This document shows, one piece after another, positions 27,470-38,200 of a DNA stretch of 64,000 bases. The translations under genes were made by a program, and so were the position numbers. The notes below the pieces were generated by a model, which was given only the letters and a program-made list of their open reading frames with translations, ran no database searches and was not told where the DNA came from. How positions within the stretch are numbered: position 1 is the stretch's first letter; every line of letters begins with the position of its first letter. Source of the stretch: Tengunoibacter tsumagoiensis (lineage in GTDB: Bacteria; Chloroflexota; Ktedonobacteria; Ktedonobacterales; Ktedonobacteraceae); contig NZ_BIFR01000002.1 of the NCBI RefSeq assembly GCF_003967535.1, forward strand, positions 248,001-312,000, written 5' to 3'.

Positions 27470-28420
27470 TCATGACGGCAATTGAGCAACCCATTTTTCA
27501 TCATAGATCATATTGATATAGCGATCGCCTCGATCAGGCAGGAGCGTGAGCAAGGTCTGTGGTTGTAAGGATTGTTGAAGTATCTTTTGAATGGCTGCCA
27601 CCACCGATCCCGATGAGCCACCGGCCAGTATGCCTTCATGCAGAACAAGATCCTGACAACCCTGAACAGCCTCTCGATCGGTCACATACCATACCTCATC
27701 AATCTCATCTGGTTGAAGGATTTCCGGAACGCGACTGGCCCCGATACCAGGTAAAAACCGGGGAAGAGGTGGGCCACCGAAGATAATCGACCCAACGGCA
27801 TCAACAGCAATCACGCGGAGATGAGGATACTTTTCTCGCAAACGGCGTGCAAGGCCAAGTAGCGTGCCGGTCGTACTTACAGCAATAACCAGTGTATCGA
27901 TGGGATGGTCCTCGACCTGGCTGATAATTTCCGCAGCCGTCATAAAATAATGGGCCTGCCAATTAAGTTCATTTGCATACTGATTGATCCAATAGCTATG
28001 AGGAATGGATTGCCTTAGTTCTTGTACTCTCTGTATACGTGAGGCCAGGTAGCCACCCTGCGCATCCACCTGCTTTACCATTTCAATGTTGGCTCCTAAC
28101 TGCCTTAAGATCTGTAAGTTCACCGGCGAGATATTTGGATCGACAACACAGGTCAGGGCGAGATGATAAATACATGCAACCATGGCTAGAGCAATGCCAA
28201 AATTGCCCGATGTGCTTTCGATGAGATGAGTGGTTGGGGTAATAATTCCTGTCTGGAGACCCTGGTCGATGATAAATTGTGCTGGTCTATCTTTGACGCT
28301 TCCCCCAGGGTTAAGGCATTCTAGCTTGGCAAGCACATGAATACCTTCTTGCGGAAAAAGTCTCTGTAGGCGTACCAGGGGCGTCCCACCAATACAGTCA
28401 AGGACTGAATTGTAAATCAT
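27470..28420 (-). CDS. sbnA: SbnA-like PLP enzyme, first step to 2,3-diaminopropionate
   Basis: 316 aa from MIYNSVLDCIGG, the usual SbnA start; the longer frame lacks support. It is a fold type II PLP enzyme with lysine K43 in GGSVKDRPA. It carries stretches typical of SbnA and not of ordinary cysteine synthase: HLIESTSGNFGIALAM, LTCVVDPNISP, NQYANELNWQAHY, LPGIGASRVPEI and LPDRGDRYINMIYD. SbnA joins O-phosphoserine and glutamate into N-(2-amino-2-carboxyethyl)glutamate; SbnB then oxidises it to L-2,3-diaminopropionate. No SbnB-like gene is in the window. It is divergent from the NRPS operon and probably feeds it. Confidence 0.85.
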   Translation of the reverse strand: MIYNSVLDCIGGTPLVRLQRLFPQEGIHVLAKLECLNPGGSVKDRPAQFIIDQGLQTGIITPTTHLIESTSGNFGIALAMVACIYHLALTCVVDPNISPVNLQILRQLGANIEMVKQVDAQGGYLASRIQRVQELRQSIPHSYWINQYANELNWQAHYFMTAAEIISQVEDHPIDTLVIAVSTTGTLLGLARRLREKYPHLRVIAVDAVGSIIFGGPPLPRFLPGIGASRVPEILQPDEIDEVWYVTDREAVQGCQDLVLHEGILAGGSSGSVVAAIQKILQQSLQPQTLLTLLPDRGDRYINMIYDEKWVAQLPS

Positions 28421-28791
28421 CTTTTTCAATCTTGCCCTTTCACTCTCAAATAAGACCGCATAAGCAGCAGTGGTACAAGGATAGGCAATAACAATTATTC
28501 TCCACCAAATTATCATACAACAAATTTTGTTTAATTAAAACCCTTGTATTTTTAAATATTACAATTTACAATTAACTACGATAGTTATTACGGAGTTACT
28601 AACTATCGCCTTATAAGTTAAGGATTATTAGAATCAATAATAACTTTAAATTATGAGTTTTTGAAACCAATGCTCTATCTATGAAATTTATCTATTATAT
28701 ACCCAATTTTTAGAATAACTAAAAATCTAGGATATGATATGTTCTGTATATTTTGTAGTAAGCGTGCGCAAAGTACGTGAAGGAGTAACCA
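28421..28791. promoter_or_regulatory. AT-rich divergent control region of the NRPS operon
   Basis: About 370 bp, much more AT-rich than the neighbours. It contains the inverted repeats CGATAGTTA (28579-28587) / TAACTATCG (28600-28608) and TTTTTAG / CTAAAAA near 28709-28727, with TATGAT at 28735-28740 as a possible -10 box before the MFS gene. No good -35 is visible. It serves the SbnA-like gene leftward and the MFS/NRPS operon rightward. Confidence 0.5.
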
Positions 28792-30054
28792 GTGGTTTCA
28801 ACAGATGAAAGTGTCAGTAAGCCGACTAAACAGCGTCCTGAGCCCCTATGGCGTAACAAGGATTTTATGCTTTTGTGGAGCGGCCAGTCCCTCTCCACGA
28901 TTGGGACAGGCATTACCCAGTTTTCTTTCCCATTACTTATCCTGTATTTAACCGCCTCGCCAGGCACGGCTGGTCTGGCTGCTGCGTTCACTTCTCTCCC
29001 TTATCTGTTTCTGAGCCTCCCGGCAGGTGCACTTATTGATCGGTGGGATCGCAAGCGCGTGATGATTATTTGCGATATCTGCCGCGCTATTAATATTTTT
29101 AGTGTTCCTGTTGCCCTCTATTTTCATCGTATTAGCATCATTCAATTATTTATTGTGTCCTTTCTAGAGGGCTGTTTCTTTGTCTTTTTCAACCTGGCGG
29201 AGGCTTCGTCTCTCCCTCGCGTAGTCTCGACTGAACAGCTTCCGCAGGCGACGGCTCAGAATGAGATTACGACGAGCATAACGGAGCTCGTCAGCCCTTC
29301 TCTCGGTGGTCTGCTCTTTTCGATCTCTCTGACTTTGCCGTTTCTAACGGATGCAATCTCCTATGCGGCCTCTGTTGGTTCGCTTCTTTTGATCAAGACA
29401 GGCTTCCAACAAGAGCGCAAGCAGACACAGGTGAATCTATGGGAACAGATTCGTGAGGGATTGGTCTGGCTCTGGCAGCAGCCACTGGTGCGGTTTATGG
29501 CTTTCCTGACTGGCTTTGTGAACCTGTTTACGGCTGGCAGTGTGCTTGTTGTGATTGTAATGGCCCAACAAAAGGGTGCTCCTGCCTATGCGATTGGTCT
29601 AATCTTTGCGATTGCCAGTATCGGCGGCATTGTGGGGTCGCTCATTGGTGGGGTGGTGCAGGAGCGTTTTCGCTTTGGGACGGTGATTATTGGCTCGTGC
29701 ATTGCCATTGCTCTGTTATATCCGCTCTATGCTCTCGTGCCTAATCCCTTTTTGCTGGGGGTTGTTAATGCTGGCATCTTTCTGGTGATCCCTTTATATA
29801 ATGTGGTGCAGTTTAGTTATCGGCTCTCCTTAATTCCAGATGAGCTGCAAGGGCGCGTTAATAGCGTTTTTCGTCTGCTTGCCTTTGGCTTTATGCCGCT
29901 TGGACAGGCAATGACCGGTTTTCTGTTACAGACGACTGGTGCGACGGTGACGATTATTGTGACGACGATCGGTCTGGCTACTATTGCTCTCCTGGCATTC
30001 TTTAATCCTGCTATCCGTAATGCCAGAGCATTGGCAACGCAAGAGGAGGAGTAG
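28792..30054 (+). CDS. MFS exporter heading the NRPS/PKS operon
   Basis: 420 aa, about 12 membrane segments, DHA3/EntS type: EPLWRNKDFMLLWSGQSLST and GALIDRWDRKRVM. GTG start with AAGGAG 7 bases upstream. It is a paralogue of the MFS gene at 4.4-5.7 kb. Its place as first gene of the operon, about 60 bp before the first NRPS, points to export of the peptide product or self-protection. Confidence 0.88.
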   Translation: MVSTDESVSKPTKQRPEPLWRNKDFMLLWSGQSLSTIGTGITQFSFPLLILYLTASPGTAGLAAAFTSLPYLFLSLPAGALIDRWDRKRVMIICDICRAINIFSVPVALYFHRISIIQLFIVSFLEGCFFVFFNLAEASSLPRVVSTEQLPQATAQNEITTSITELVSPSLGGLLFSISLTLPFLTDAISYAASVGSLLLIKTGFQQERKQTQVNLWEQIREGLVWLWQQPLVRFMAFLTGFVNLFTAGSVLVVIVMAQQKGAPAYAIGLIFAIASIGGIVGSLIGGVVQERFRFGTVIIGSCIAIALLYPLYALVPNPFLLGVVNAGIFLVIPLYNVVQFSYRLSLIPDELQGRVNSVFRLLAFGFMPLGQAMTGFLLQTTGATVTIIVTTIGLATIALLAFFNPAIRNARALATQEEE

Positions 30055-30117
30055 CCGCTCTTTTCATTGGCACGTTGTTGTGTGTGTGGAAGATCACATG
30101 GAAACCAGGAGATGATG

Positions 30118-33100
30118 ATGGATCAATGGTCTGAGAACTTGAGCATGCTTCCAAAAGATAGTGATCCCCCATTTACTGCGTTATTTGAGCAGCAGGCCAG
30201 GTTGTATGCTGAAAAACCTGCTCTGGTGTTTGCTGATCGATCCCTTTCTTATCGTGAATTGAACGGCCAGGCAGATAGCCTGGCACGTTCTCTTATAGAT
30301 CAGGGTGTGCGTCCGGAGATGCGTATCGGGCTCTATTTTCAGCGCTCTCTGGAGATGATTATTGCTCTGTTAGGTGTTTTGAAGGCTGGGGCGGCTTTTG
30401 TTCCCCTTGATCCAGCTTACCCCCGAGAGCGTATTGCCTTTCTGCTTGCAGATGCTCATCTCTCTTTTGTTCTGACGCATTCGACTCTTCGTGCTGAGCT
30501 TTCGTCCGTTGAGGCGACGGTTCTGTCTCTGGATACGCTTGCGCCAGTAGTAGACGCTACTGATGGGGGGGCATTTCACGTTGAGCCGGAACAGAGTGCC
30601 TATGTGATCTATACATCGGGGTCAACGGGTGTGCCTAAGGGGGTGGTGGTGACGCAGCGCGGATTGAGTCATCTGGCTCATGCGTTTGTTGCTGCCATCG
30701 CTCCTGTCGCGACTGATCATATTCTCCAGTTTGCGTCTTTGAGCTTTGATGCTTCTCTGTCAGAGATTGTGAGCGCTTTCTCCGTCGGGGCGACGCTCTA
30801 TCTGGCTGAGAAGGAGGATCTTATCCCTGGTCCAGCTCTGGAGGCAACGCTTTTGCGCAATGCGATCAGCGTTGTGACGTTGCCGCCCTCTATTCTCGCT
30901 CTTTTGCCTCAGAGAACCTATCCAGCTTTGCGTACGATAGTGGTGGCGGGTGAGGCCTGTCCTGCCAGTCTGGTGGAGCGTTGGGGCTCGCATGTTACCT
31001 TTATTAACGCCTATGGGCCAACGGAGATTGCGGTCTGTGCGACCACAGTCCAATGTCATCCCCAACAGCCAGTGACGATTGGATCGCCGCTGGCGTCGAC
31101 TTCTGTCTATCTGCTTGATGAAGATCTGCAGCCAGTGCCTTCGGGAACGGTGGGCGAGCTCTATCTGGCCGGCCCAGGTCTGGCGCGTGGGTATCTTGAA
31201 CGGCCCGCTCTAACTGCGGAGCGCTTCCTGCCTGATCCTTTTGCGGCTAAACCCGGTGCACGCATGTATAGGACTGGCGATCTTGGTCGTTTGGCCGGGA
31301 CGGGAGAGCTTGAGTTTCTTGGTCGGATCGATTTTCAGGTCAAACTGCGCGGTTTTCGGATTGAATTGGGGGAGATTGAGGCTGTCCTGAGTCAGCATCC
31401 TCTGGTTCAGGAAGCTGTGGTGCTCTTGCGAGAGGACCGTCCTGCTGATCCGCGCCTGGTGGCTTATCTCAAGCTTCATCCAGAGTCGCCTTTTTCCTGG
31501 CATCAGCTTAGAGCAGATCTTGCGCAACGCCTTCCCGTCCATATGGTGCCTGGCACCGTGGTTGTTGTGGAGCAGTGGCCGCTGACTCTCAATCAGAAGA
31601 TTGATCGAGCAGCTCTGCCAGCTCCTGCCAATGCGGCTGCTTCTGTTGATGAACGGTATGTTGCTCCGCAGACGCCCATTGAGGAGTCACTGGCTGAGAT
31701 CTGGTCCTCGGTGTTGCATGTGGAAAGGGTTGGACGCTTTGATCATTTTCTTGAATTAGGCGGAAATTCGCTGCTTACAACTCAGGTGCAGGCGCGTATT
31801 CGCGATGAGCTCAAGTTGGAACTTCCCCTGAAGGTGTTGTTTCGCCAGCAGACTATTGCTGAACTGGCTGAGAGCCTGGTTGTCGAGCAGGCGCAAGAGG
31901 TACAGCCGCTCTCTCTGGGACCGCGCATATGCCATGAATCTGTGCCTCTGTCATATTCACAGGAGCGTGTCTGGTTTCTTCAGCAACTTGATCCATCAAG
32001 TAAGGCCTATAATGCTCAGGCAGCCATTCGTCTCAGTGGTCAACTTGTGATCGAAGCATTTGAACAGAGCTTGAGCGAGATTGTGCGGCGTCATGAGATC
32101 TTTCGGACGACCTTTTCGGCTCACCATGGCATTCCTGCTCAGACGATCCATCCTCCTTTCTCGGTGAACATTCCTCTTATTCATCTTGAACACTTGAGCC
32201 CGGACGAGCAAGATCGCTCCCTGTCTCAAGTGATGCAAGAGACCTTTAGCCAGCCTTTTGATACAGCGCAATTGCCGCTTGTCCGGTGGATTCTTGTCTG
32301 CCTCTCTGACACAGAGTCTGTGTTCCTCCATGTTGAACATCATTTTATACACGATGGCTGGTCGTTTGCAGTCTTTTTGCGCGAGCTCTGTACACTCTAT
32401 GCGGCCTTTGTGAAAGGCGAGCGCTCTCCTTTACCTCCTTTGCCCTTGCAGTTTGCTGATTTTGTCCTCTGGCAACGAGAGTGGATGGAGGGGACAGAAG
32501 CTGCAAGCCAGTTGAGCTACTGGTTACAGCAATTAGCAGATCACCCTGCGCGCCTTGAACTTCTCACCGATCGCCCGCGCCCTCTTGTTCAGACCTTCCG
32601 AGGCAGCGTTGAGCGAATTACGCTTTCCGATAGTCTTTATCAGCAGGTGAGGGCTTACTGCCGGCAAGAGCATTGCACCTTATTTATGTTTCTTTTCAGC
32701 GCCTTTCTCCTCTTGCTCTATCGCTATACGGACCAGGATGATCTCTGTATTGGGACTGGTATTGCGAACAGACGTTTCCGCGAGATTGAGTCGTTGATAG
32801 GCATGATTATTAATACGGTCGTGCTGCGTGCCCATCTTTCAAAACAGTTGACATTTCGCGAACTGGTCGAGCAGGTCAGACAGGTAACGTTGGATGCATA
32901 CGCCCATCAGGATCTTCCATTTGGAAAGGTGGTGGAGGCGTTGCAGCCTGAGCGTAATGCCAGCTATTCTCCATTGTATCAGGTGGCCTTTAGCTTTCAT
33001 GATTCCCCTCTTCCTCCACTGACCATGCCAGATCTGACCCTGGAATTGAATGAAGGCCTGAGCAATCATACGGCGAAGTTTGATCTTAACGTTATCGTGA

Positions 33101-35199
33101 TTCCACGAAGGGAACAGTTTGTTGGGCAGGCGGCAGCAGAGCAGAATCAAGCGGTTTTTCTCCTCTGGGAATATAATACTGATCTGTTTGATCGCTCTAC
33201 TATTCAACGCTTCATTGCTCATTATGAGCAGATTCTAACCTCGGTTCTGCAAGACGACCACCAGTCTCTTCAGTCGGTCCCACTACTAACCCGGACTGAA
33301 CGAGAACAGATCCTGGTGACGTTGGGCCATACGCAGGGGCCAGCAGTTCGGGAAGAAGCGACGCTGCAACAAGTGTTTGATGAACAGGTCCAGCGTAATC
33401 CGTCGGCACCAGCGCTCCACTTTGCCGATGAACAGCTCAGCTATGGGGAAGTCAATCAGCGAGCGAATCAGCTTGCTGCTACCCTGCGGATGCATGGGGT
33501 TACCTTTGAAACGCCGGTGGGCATCTTTATGGAGCGTTCGGCATCAGCCATTATTAGCATGCTTGCAGTTTTGAAGTTGGGGGGAACCTATCTTCCTCTC
33601 GATCCCGATTATCCACTTGAACGGTTGCTCTTTATGCTCCAGAATGTCAACGCTCCATTTGTAGTGAGCCAGCAGGAGCTTTATGAGCGCTTAAGCGGTT
33701 ATCAAGGAACGATCCTTTCGTTGACTGACTTCTGGTCAGAGCCAACGGAGTGGAGCGGCGAGAATATCGTCACGTCCTGTCCCGCAACAGCATTGGCCTC
33801 GATTCTCTATACCTCGGGCTCAACTGGACAGCCCAAAGGGATTGGGCTTACCCATCAGGCGATGATTGCCACTTTTTATCAGGAGACGACGTACTTCTCA
33901 TATACTCGTCCGCAACGTTTCTCTCAGATCTCTAACCTGGCCTTCGATGCCGCAGCCTTTGAGATCTGGGGAAGTCTCCTGAATGGTCATCTGTTGGTTG
34001 GGATTGAGAGAGAGCAATCGCTTTCTGCCCCTGCACTCCAACGCATTATTGAAGACCAGCACATTGAGACCTGTTTTTTGACGACAGCGCTTGTCCATCA
34101 ATTCGCTCGACAGACCCCAGCCTTCTTTAAGCAGCTCCATACCCTTTTTACAGGCGGAGAAGCGGCAGAGGCTCGCCTGATCAATGCTATTTTTGAGCAG
34201 GGTGGACCCGCTGCGCTTATCAATTGCTATGGGCCGACCGAATGTACCACCTTTGCGACCACCAAACAGCTTTTCCCGCAGACATTTGTGAGTGTGCCGA
34301 TCGGGCGACCTGTTGGATCAACCCAGGTGGTGATTCTGGATGAGACCCTCTCTCCAGTTCCCATAGGTGTTGCCGGTGAGATCTATCTTGGCGGGATCAG
34401 ATTGGCTCGAGGCTACCCTGGACGTCCCGATCTGACGGCTGAGCGCTTTATCCCTAATCCATTTAGCGCTTTACCAGGCGGTCGTCTCTATCGAACGGGG
34501 GATCGTGCACGCTTCCTCAACAATGGAGATATTGAGTTTCTTGGGCGTCTGGATTCTCAGATTAAACTGCGCGGTTTTCGCATCGAGCTGGCAGAGATCG
34601 AGAGTGTTCTGGAGCAGCACCCTCTAGTGGCCAGCAGCCTGGTTATCTTAACCCATAATCCTGCAGGTGAGAGCTGCCTGATCGCCTATCTGGTCTTGAC
34701 TGCTGATGCCGCTAGCCTGGCTGAAACTATCTCATGGCGTAGCTATCTACTTACCAGACTACCAGAGTATATGATCCCGGCGCAGTTTGTCGTGTTAACA
34801 ACCTTTCCACTCACCGCCAATGGAAAGATTGATCGCCGCGCTCTTCCAGCTCCTGATTGGGAGCAGTCGAACAAGGGTGAACAGGAGGAGCGGGATCGAA
34901 CGCAACTTGAGGAGGCGATTGCCCAGATCTGGGAAGAGGTATTGGGCCGAACAGGGCTCAGTCTGTTTGCGAATTTCTTTCAGCTCGGTGGTCATTCGCT
35001 GCTTGCAACTCAGATTGTGACACGTGTAAACGAGGCGTTACAGCTCCAGGTGCCGCTCCGGACGCTTCTCATTCATCCGACGATCGCTGATTTCGCCTCT
35101 GCCATCTTGCAGGAACAGCTTGAAGAGCTAGATCAGGAGCAATTTGCCGAATTATTAGCCGAACTTGAGTTGCCGTTAGAGACAGAATCACGAGAGTAA
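30118..35199 (+). CDS. NRPS, initiation module plus one: A-T-C-A-T
   Basis: About 1693 aa. Of three consecutive ATGs, 30118 gives the best distance to GGAG. It begins directly with an adenylation domain, so it starts the chain. A1 about 20-500 (A3 YTSGSTGVPKG, A5 NAYGPTE, A10 NQKIDR), T1 serine 551 in LGGNS, C about 605-1045 (active HHFIHDG), A2 about 1080-1580, T2 serine 1627 in LGGHS. By the GrsA numbering I read the A1 pocket as DASTVAAVCK, which I recall as a Tyr code (aromatic at least). I read A2 as DAFFFGCTFK, aliphatic (Val/Ile/Leu class), uncertain. There is no epimerase. The C-terminus is acidic and helical (EELDQEQFAELLAEL), as in docking tails. The next NRPS starts 6 bp later. Confidence 0.93.
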   Translation: MDQWSENLSMLPKDSDPPFTALFEQQARLYAEKPALVFADRSLSYRELNGQADSLARSLIDQGVRPEMRIGLYFQRSLEMIIALLGVLKAGAAFVPLDPAYPRERIAFLLADAHLSFVLTHSTLRAELSSVEATVLSLDTLAPVVDATDGGAFHVEPEQSAYVIYTSGSTGVPKGVVVTQRGLSHLAHAFVAAIAPVATDHILQFASLSFDASLSEIVSAFSVGATLYLAEKEDLIPGPALEATLLRNAISVVTLPPSILALLPQRTYPALRTIVVAGEACPASLVERWGSHVTFINAYGPTEIAVCATTVQCHPQQPVTIGSPLASTSVYLLDEDLQPVPSGTVGELYLAGPGLARGYLERPALTAERFLPDPFAAKPGARMYRTGDLGRLAGTGELEFLGRIDFQVKLRGFRIELGEIEAVLSQHPLVQEAVVLLREDRPADPRLVAYLKLHPESPFSWHQLRADLAQRLPVHMVPGTVVVVEQWPLTLNQKIDRAALPAPANAAASVDERYVAPQTPIEESLAEIWSSVLHVERVGRFDHFLELGGNSLLTTQVQARIRDELKLELPLKVLFRQQTIAELAESLVVEQAQEVQPLSLGPRICHESVPLSYSQERVWFLQQLDPSSKAYNAQAAIRLSGQLVIEAFEQSLSEIVRRHEIFRTTFSAHHGIPAQTIHPPFSVNIPLIHLEHLSPDEQDRSLSQVMQETFSQPFDTAQLPLVRWILVCLSDTESVFLHVEHHFIHDGWSFAVFLRELCTLYAAFVKGERSPLPPLPLQFADFVLWQREWMEGTEAASQLSYWLQQLADHPARLELLTDRPRPLVQTFRGSVERITLSDSLYQQVRAYCRQEHCTLFMFLFSAFLLLLYRYTDQDDLCIGTGIANRRFREIESLIGMIINTVVLRAHLSKQLTFRELVEQVRQVTLDAYAHQDLPFGKVVEALQPERNASYSPLYQVAFSFHDSPLPPLTMPDLTLELNEGLSNHTAKFDLNVIVIPRREQFVGQAAAEQNQAVFLLWEYNTDLFDRSTIQRFIAHYEQILTSVLQDDHQSLQSVPLLTRTEREQILVTLGHTQGPAVREEATLQQVFDEQVQRNPSAPALHFADEQLSYGEVNQRANQLAATLRMHGVTFETPVGIFMERSASAIISMLAVLKLGGTYLPLDPDYPLERLLFMLQNVNAPFVVSQQELYERLSGYQGTILSLTDFWSEPTEWSGENIVTSCPATALASILYTSGSTGQPKGIGLTHQAMIATFYQETTYFSYTRPQRFSQISNLAFDAAAFEIWGSLLNGHLLVGIEREQSLSAPALQRIIEDQHIETCFLTTALVHQFARQTPAFFKQLHTLFTGGEAAEARLINAIFEQGGPAALINCYGPTECTTFATTKQLFPQTFVSVPIGRPVGSTQVVILDETLSPVPIGVAGEIYLGGIRLARGYPGRPDLTAERFIPNPFSALPGGRLYRTGDRARFLNNGDIEFLGRLDSQIKLRGFRIELAEIESVLEQHPLVASSLVILTHNPAGESCLIAYLVLTADAASLAETISWRSYLLTRLPEYMIPAQFVVLTTFPLTANGKIDRRALPAPDWEQSNKGEQEERDRTQLEEAIAQIWEEVLGRTGLSLFANFFQLGGHSLLATQIVTRVNEALQLQVPLRTLLIHPTIADFASAILQEQLEELDQEQFAELLAELELPLETESRE

Positions 35200-35205
35200 G
35201 AAGAC

Positions 35206-38200
35206 ATGACAGCCGATAAACAAAGCAAGCTCGCTGGACTCTCTGCACAGGCTCAAGATCTGCTGTTCCAGCGCCTGCAACAAAAGAAAAAACAGAGCAG
35301 ACTACCTGAGACGATTCCTGAACAGCCTCGAACGGGCTCATCGTTTCCACTCTCTTTTGCACAGGAGCGGCTCTGGTTTCTCGCGCAGATGGAGCCAGAG
35401 ACGGTGCACTATACGATCTGTCGCGCTGTACTCATCCAGGGAGATCTGCTCATCTCAGCTCTTGAACAGGCCATAAACAGGCTTGTTGAGCGGCATGAGA
35501 TCCTCCGGACGACCTTTCGACAGGATGACTCCTTGCCTGTGCAAATTATTGCCCCTTTTCGCTCCATCTCTCTTCCTCTTATCCGGCTGGAGGCTGGAAC
35601 TGAAGAGGCTGCATTCGCCTGGGCTCAACAGGAGGCCAGGCGTCCCTTTCAGCTTGAGCAAGACCCACTGCTGCGTTTTCACCTGCTCTGTCTGAATGAT
35701 CAGAAACATCTGCTCGTTCTTACGATTCATCATAGCATCATTGATGGCTGGTCCCTGGGGCTGCTCTTTCAAGAACTGGCAGCCTGGTATCAGCGCTTTC
35801 AGCAAGCAGATCTCTCGCCTCTGCCTGCCGTTGGCATTCAATACGCCGATTATGCGCTATGGCAGCGTCAATGGCTGGCTGAAGGGAGAGAACAGAGACA
35901 GCTAGCGTACTGGAAACGCCAGTTAGCCGGTGCTCCTGCTGTGCTGGCTTTTCCAACACGCTCAGATGATTCATTCATCAACGAGGAGCGTCGATCAATT
36001 GTGAAGCGCAGCGCTTCCAAAAGTCTGGCCGACCGTCTCCAGACCTTGAGCCAGCAGGAACAGGTCACACCTTTTACCAGTTATCTGGCGGCCTTCTTTC
36101 TCTTACTTGCCCGTTATACCTTGCAGGATGATCTCCTGGTAGGAACGCCCATTGCGAATCGTCAGAGGCGAGAGTTGGAGCAAGTAATTGGGTATCTGGC
36201 AAATACACTGGTGCTGCGTGCTCGTATCTCAGGTGATCTGACCTGGCACGAGTTTGTTCAACAGGTTTCTGCCACGACTTTGGATGCCTATGCTCATCAG
36301 GATCTCCCGTTCGAGCGGCTGGTTGAAAGCTTGCAGCCCGAACGCTCTCTTAAACAGACGCCACTGATCCAGGTCTTATTTTCTTTTCACAGCGACCCGG
36401 AAGCAACGTTCAACTTACCGGGCCTGAGCACACAGACCTACCAGATTGACCCTGGTAGCGCGACTTTTCTGTTGACGGTGGCGGTTGAGGTTCGAGAGCA
36501 AGAGTTGCATCTCAGTGCACAGTATCAGCAAGAACAACTGAGCCCTGCCATGGTCAGCCAGTTCTTGCGCCATTATGAGCTCGTATTGGAGCAGATTGTT
36601 GCCCATCCAGAGGCGCAGATTAAAGCCTTCTCTCTGTGCACCGAAGAGGAGCGCTCACAGCTCATTAGCAAGCAGATTTCGACAGCCTTTCCTGCTCAGA
36701 GTAGCATTCAGGAGCTCTTCGCCGAATATGTTCAACGTACGCCTGATGCCATTGCGCTCCGTTCTGGCTCCCAGACGCTTACCTATTGGCAGCTTGCTCA
36801 ACAGTCTGATTGGCTGGCTCAGAGCATAGCTGAACAGGGCGTCGGGCCAGATGTTCCCGTTGTTCTATTTGTTGAGCGCTCTTTAGCCTTTATTATTGCG
36901 CTCTTAGCCATTCTGAAGGCCGGGGGGGCCTATGTTGTGCTGGAGAGCTCCTGGCCTCTAGAGCGAAAAGCCTTTGTCATCGATCAGCTTCGACCCCCAG
37001 TGCTGGTGACATCTTCGCATCTGCTCTCGCAGCTTCCTCCAATAGAGGGCCGGGTGCTGTATCTGGATCAGTTGCCTCTCCTTGAAGGAGGGCCATGGCG
37101 AGGGCCAGACTGCGATGCCCGGCAACTGGCCTACATTAGTTATACCTCTGGCTCAACGGGGTGGCCCAAAGGCGTCATGGTCAGCCATCAGAACGTAGTG
37201 CGGCTGATTCGTAATACCAACTATGCGCAATTGCACCATGAGCGTTTTCTCCAATTGAGTGCTGTCGCTTTCGATGCCTCGACCTTTGAGATCTGGGGTG
37301 CGCTCCTGAATGGGTCTGAGCTGGTCATTGCACCGGCTCAACAACTGTCATTACACGAGATTCGAGCCCTGGTAGAGCGCGAGTATATTACAACCCTCTG
37401 GTTAACAGCAGGACTATTTCAACAGATGGTCGAGCATGAGCCAGAGACCTTCCGCTCGCTGCATCAGGCCCTGGCGGGTGGGGATATTGTGGCACTTCCG
37501 CCCGCCCTGAAAGCGCTTCAGTATCTGCCTGCGGAATCAGTATTGATCAATGGATATGGTCCGACAGAGAATACGACTTTTACAACCTGTTATCGTTTAC
37601 CGGGGCAGAGCCAGGGGCTGACTGGATCTTTTCCAATCGGGTCCCCCATTGCCAACACGAGCGTCTTCATTCTCGATCCCTATCTACAACCTGTCCCAAC
37701 TGGATTGATTGGAGAGCTATACACTGGTGGAGCTGGCTTAGCGCGTGGGTATTGCAATCGTCCAGATCTGACCGCCGAGCGCTTTATCCCCCATCCTTTT
37801 AGCTCCCAACCAGGCGATCGTTTATATGCAACCGGTGATCTGGCGCGCTATCGTGTGGATGGTGTCATCGAATTTATAGGGCGGCGAGATAATCAGGTCA
37901 AGATCCGTGGCTTTCGCGTTGAGTTAGGTGAGATTGAGAGCGTTCTCTGGCAGACACAACTGGTGCGTTCGTGTGCAGTGGTCTATGTGTGCCCGGTAGG
38001 GTCACAAGAGAAAAGCCTGGTTGCTTATATTGTATTGCGGGACCAGGTGTTGCGGAACCAGACGTTGCAAGCCAGAGCGCAATTGCAGCAACAAGTTCAG
38101 CAGGTGCTTCCAGATTATATGCGTCCGGCGATCTGGCTTTTTAAAGAACAGCTACCATTAACGGCCAATGGAAAGGTGGATCGTCGTGCCTTGCCGCTGC

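Noticed and set aside
27268..27516. Rightward ORF of 82 aa
   Set aside because: It lies in the decayed dispersed repeat and overlaps the end of the SbnA-like gene.
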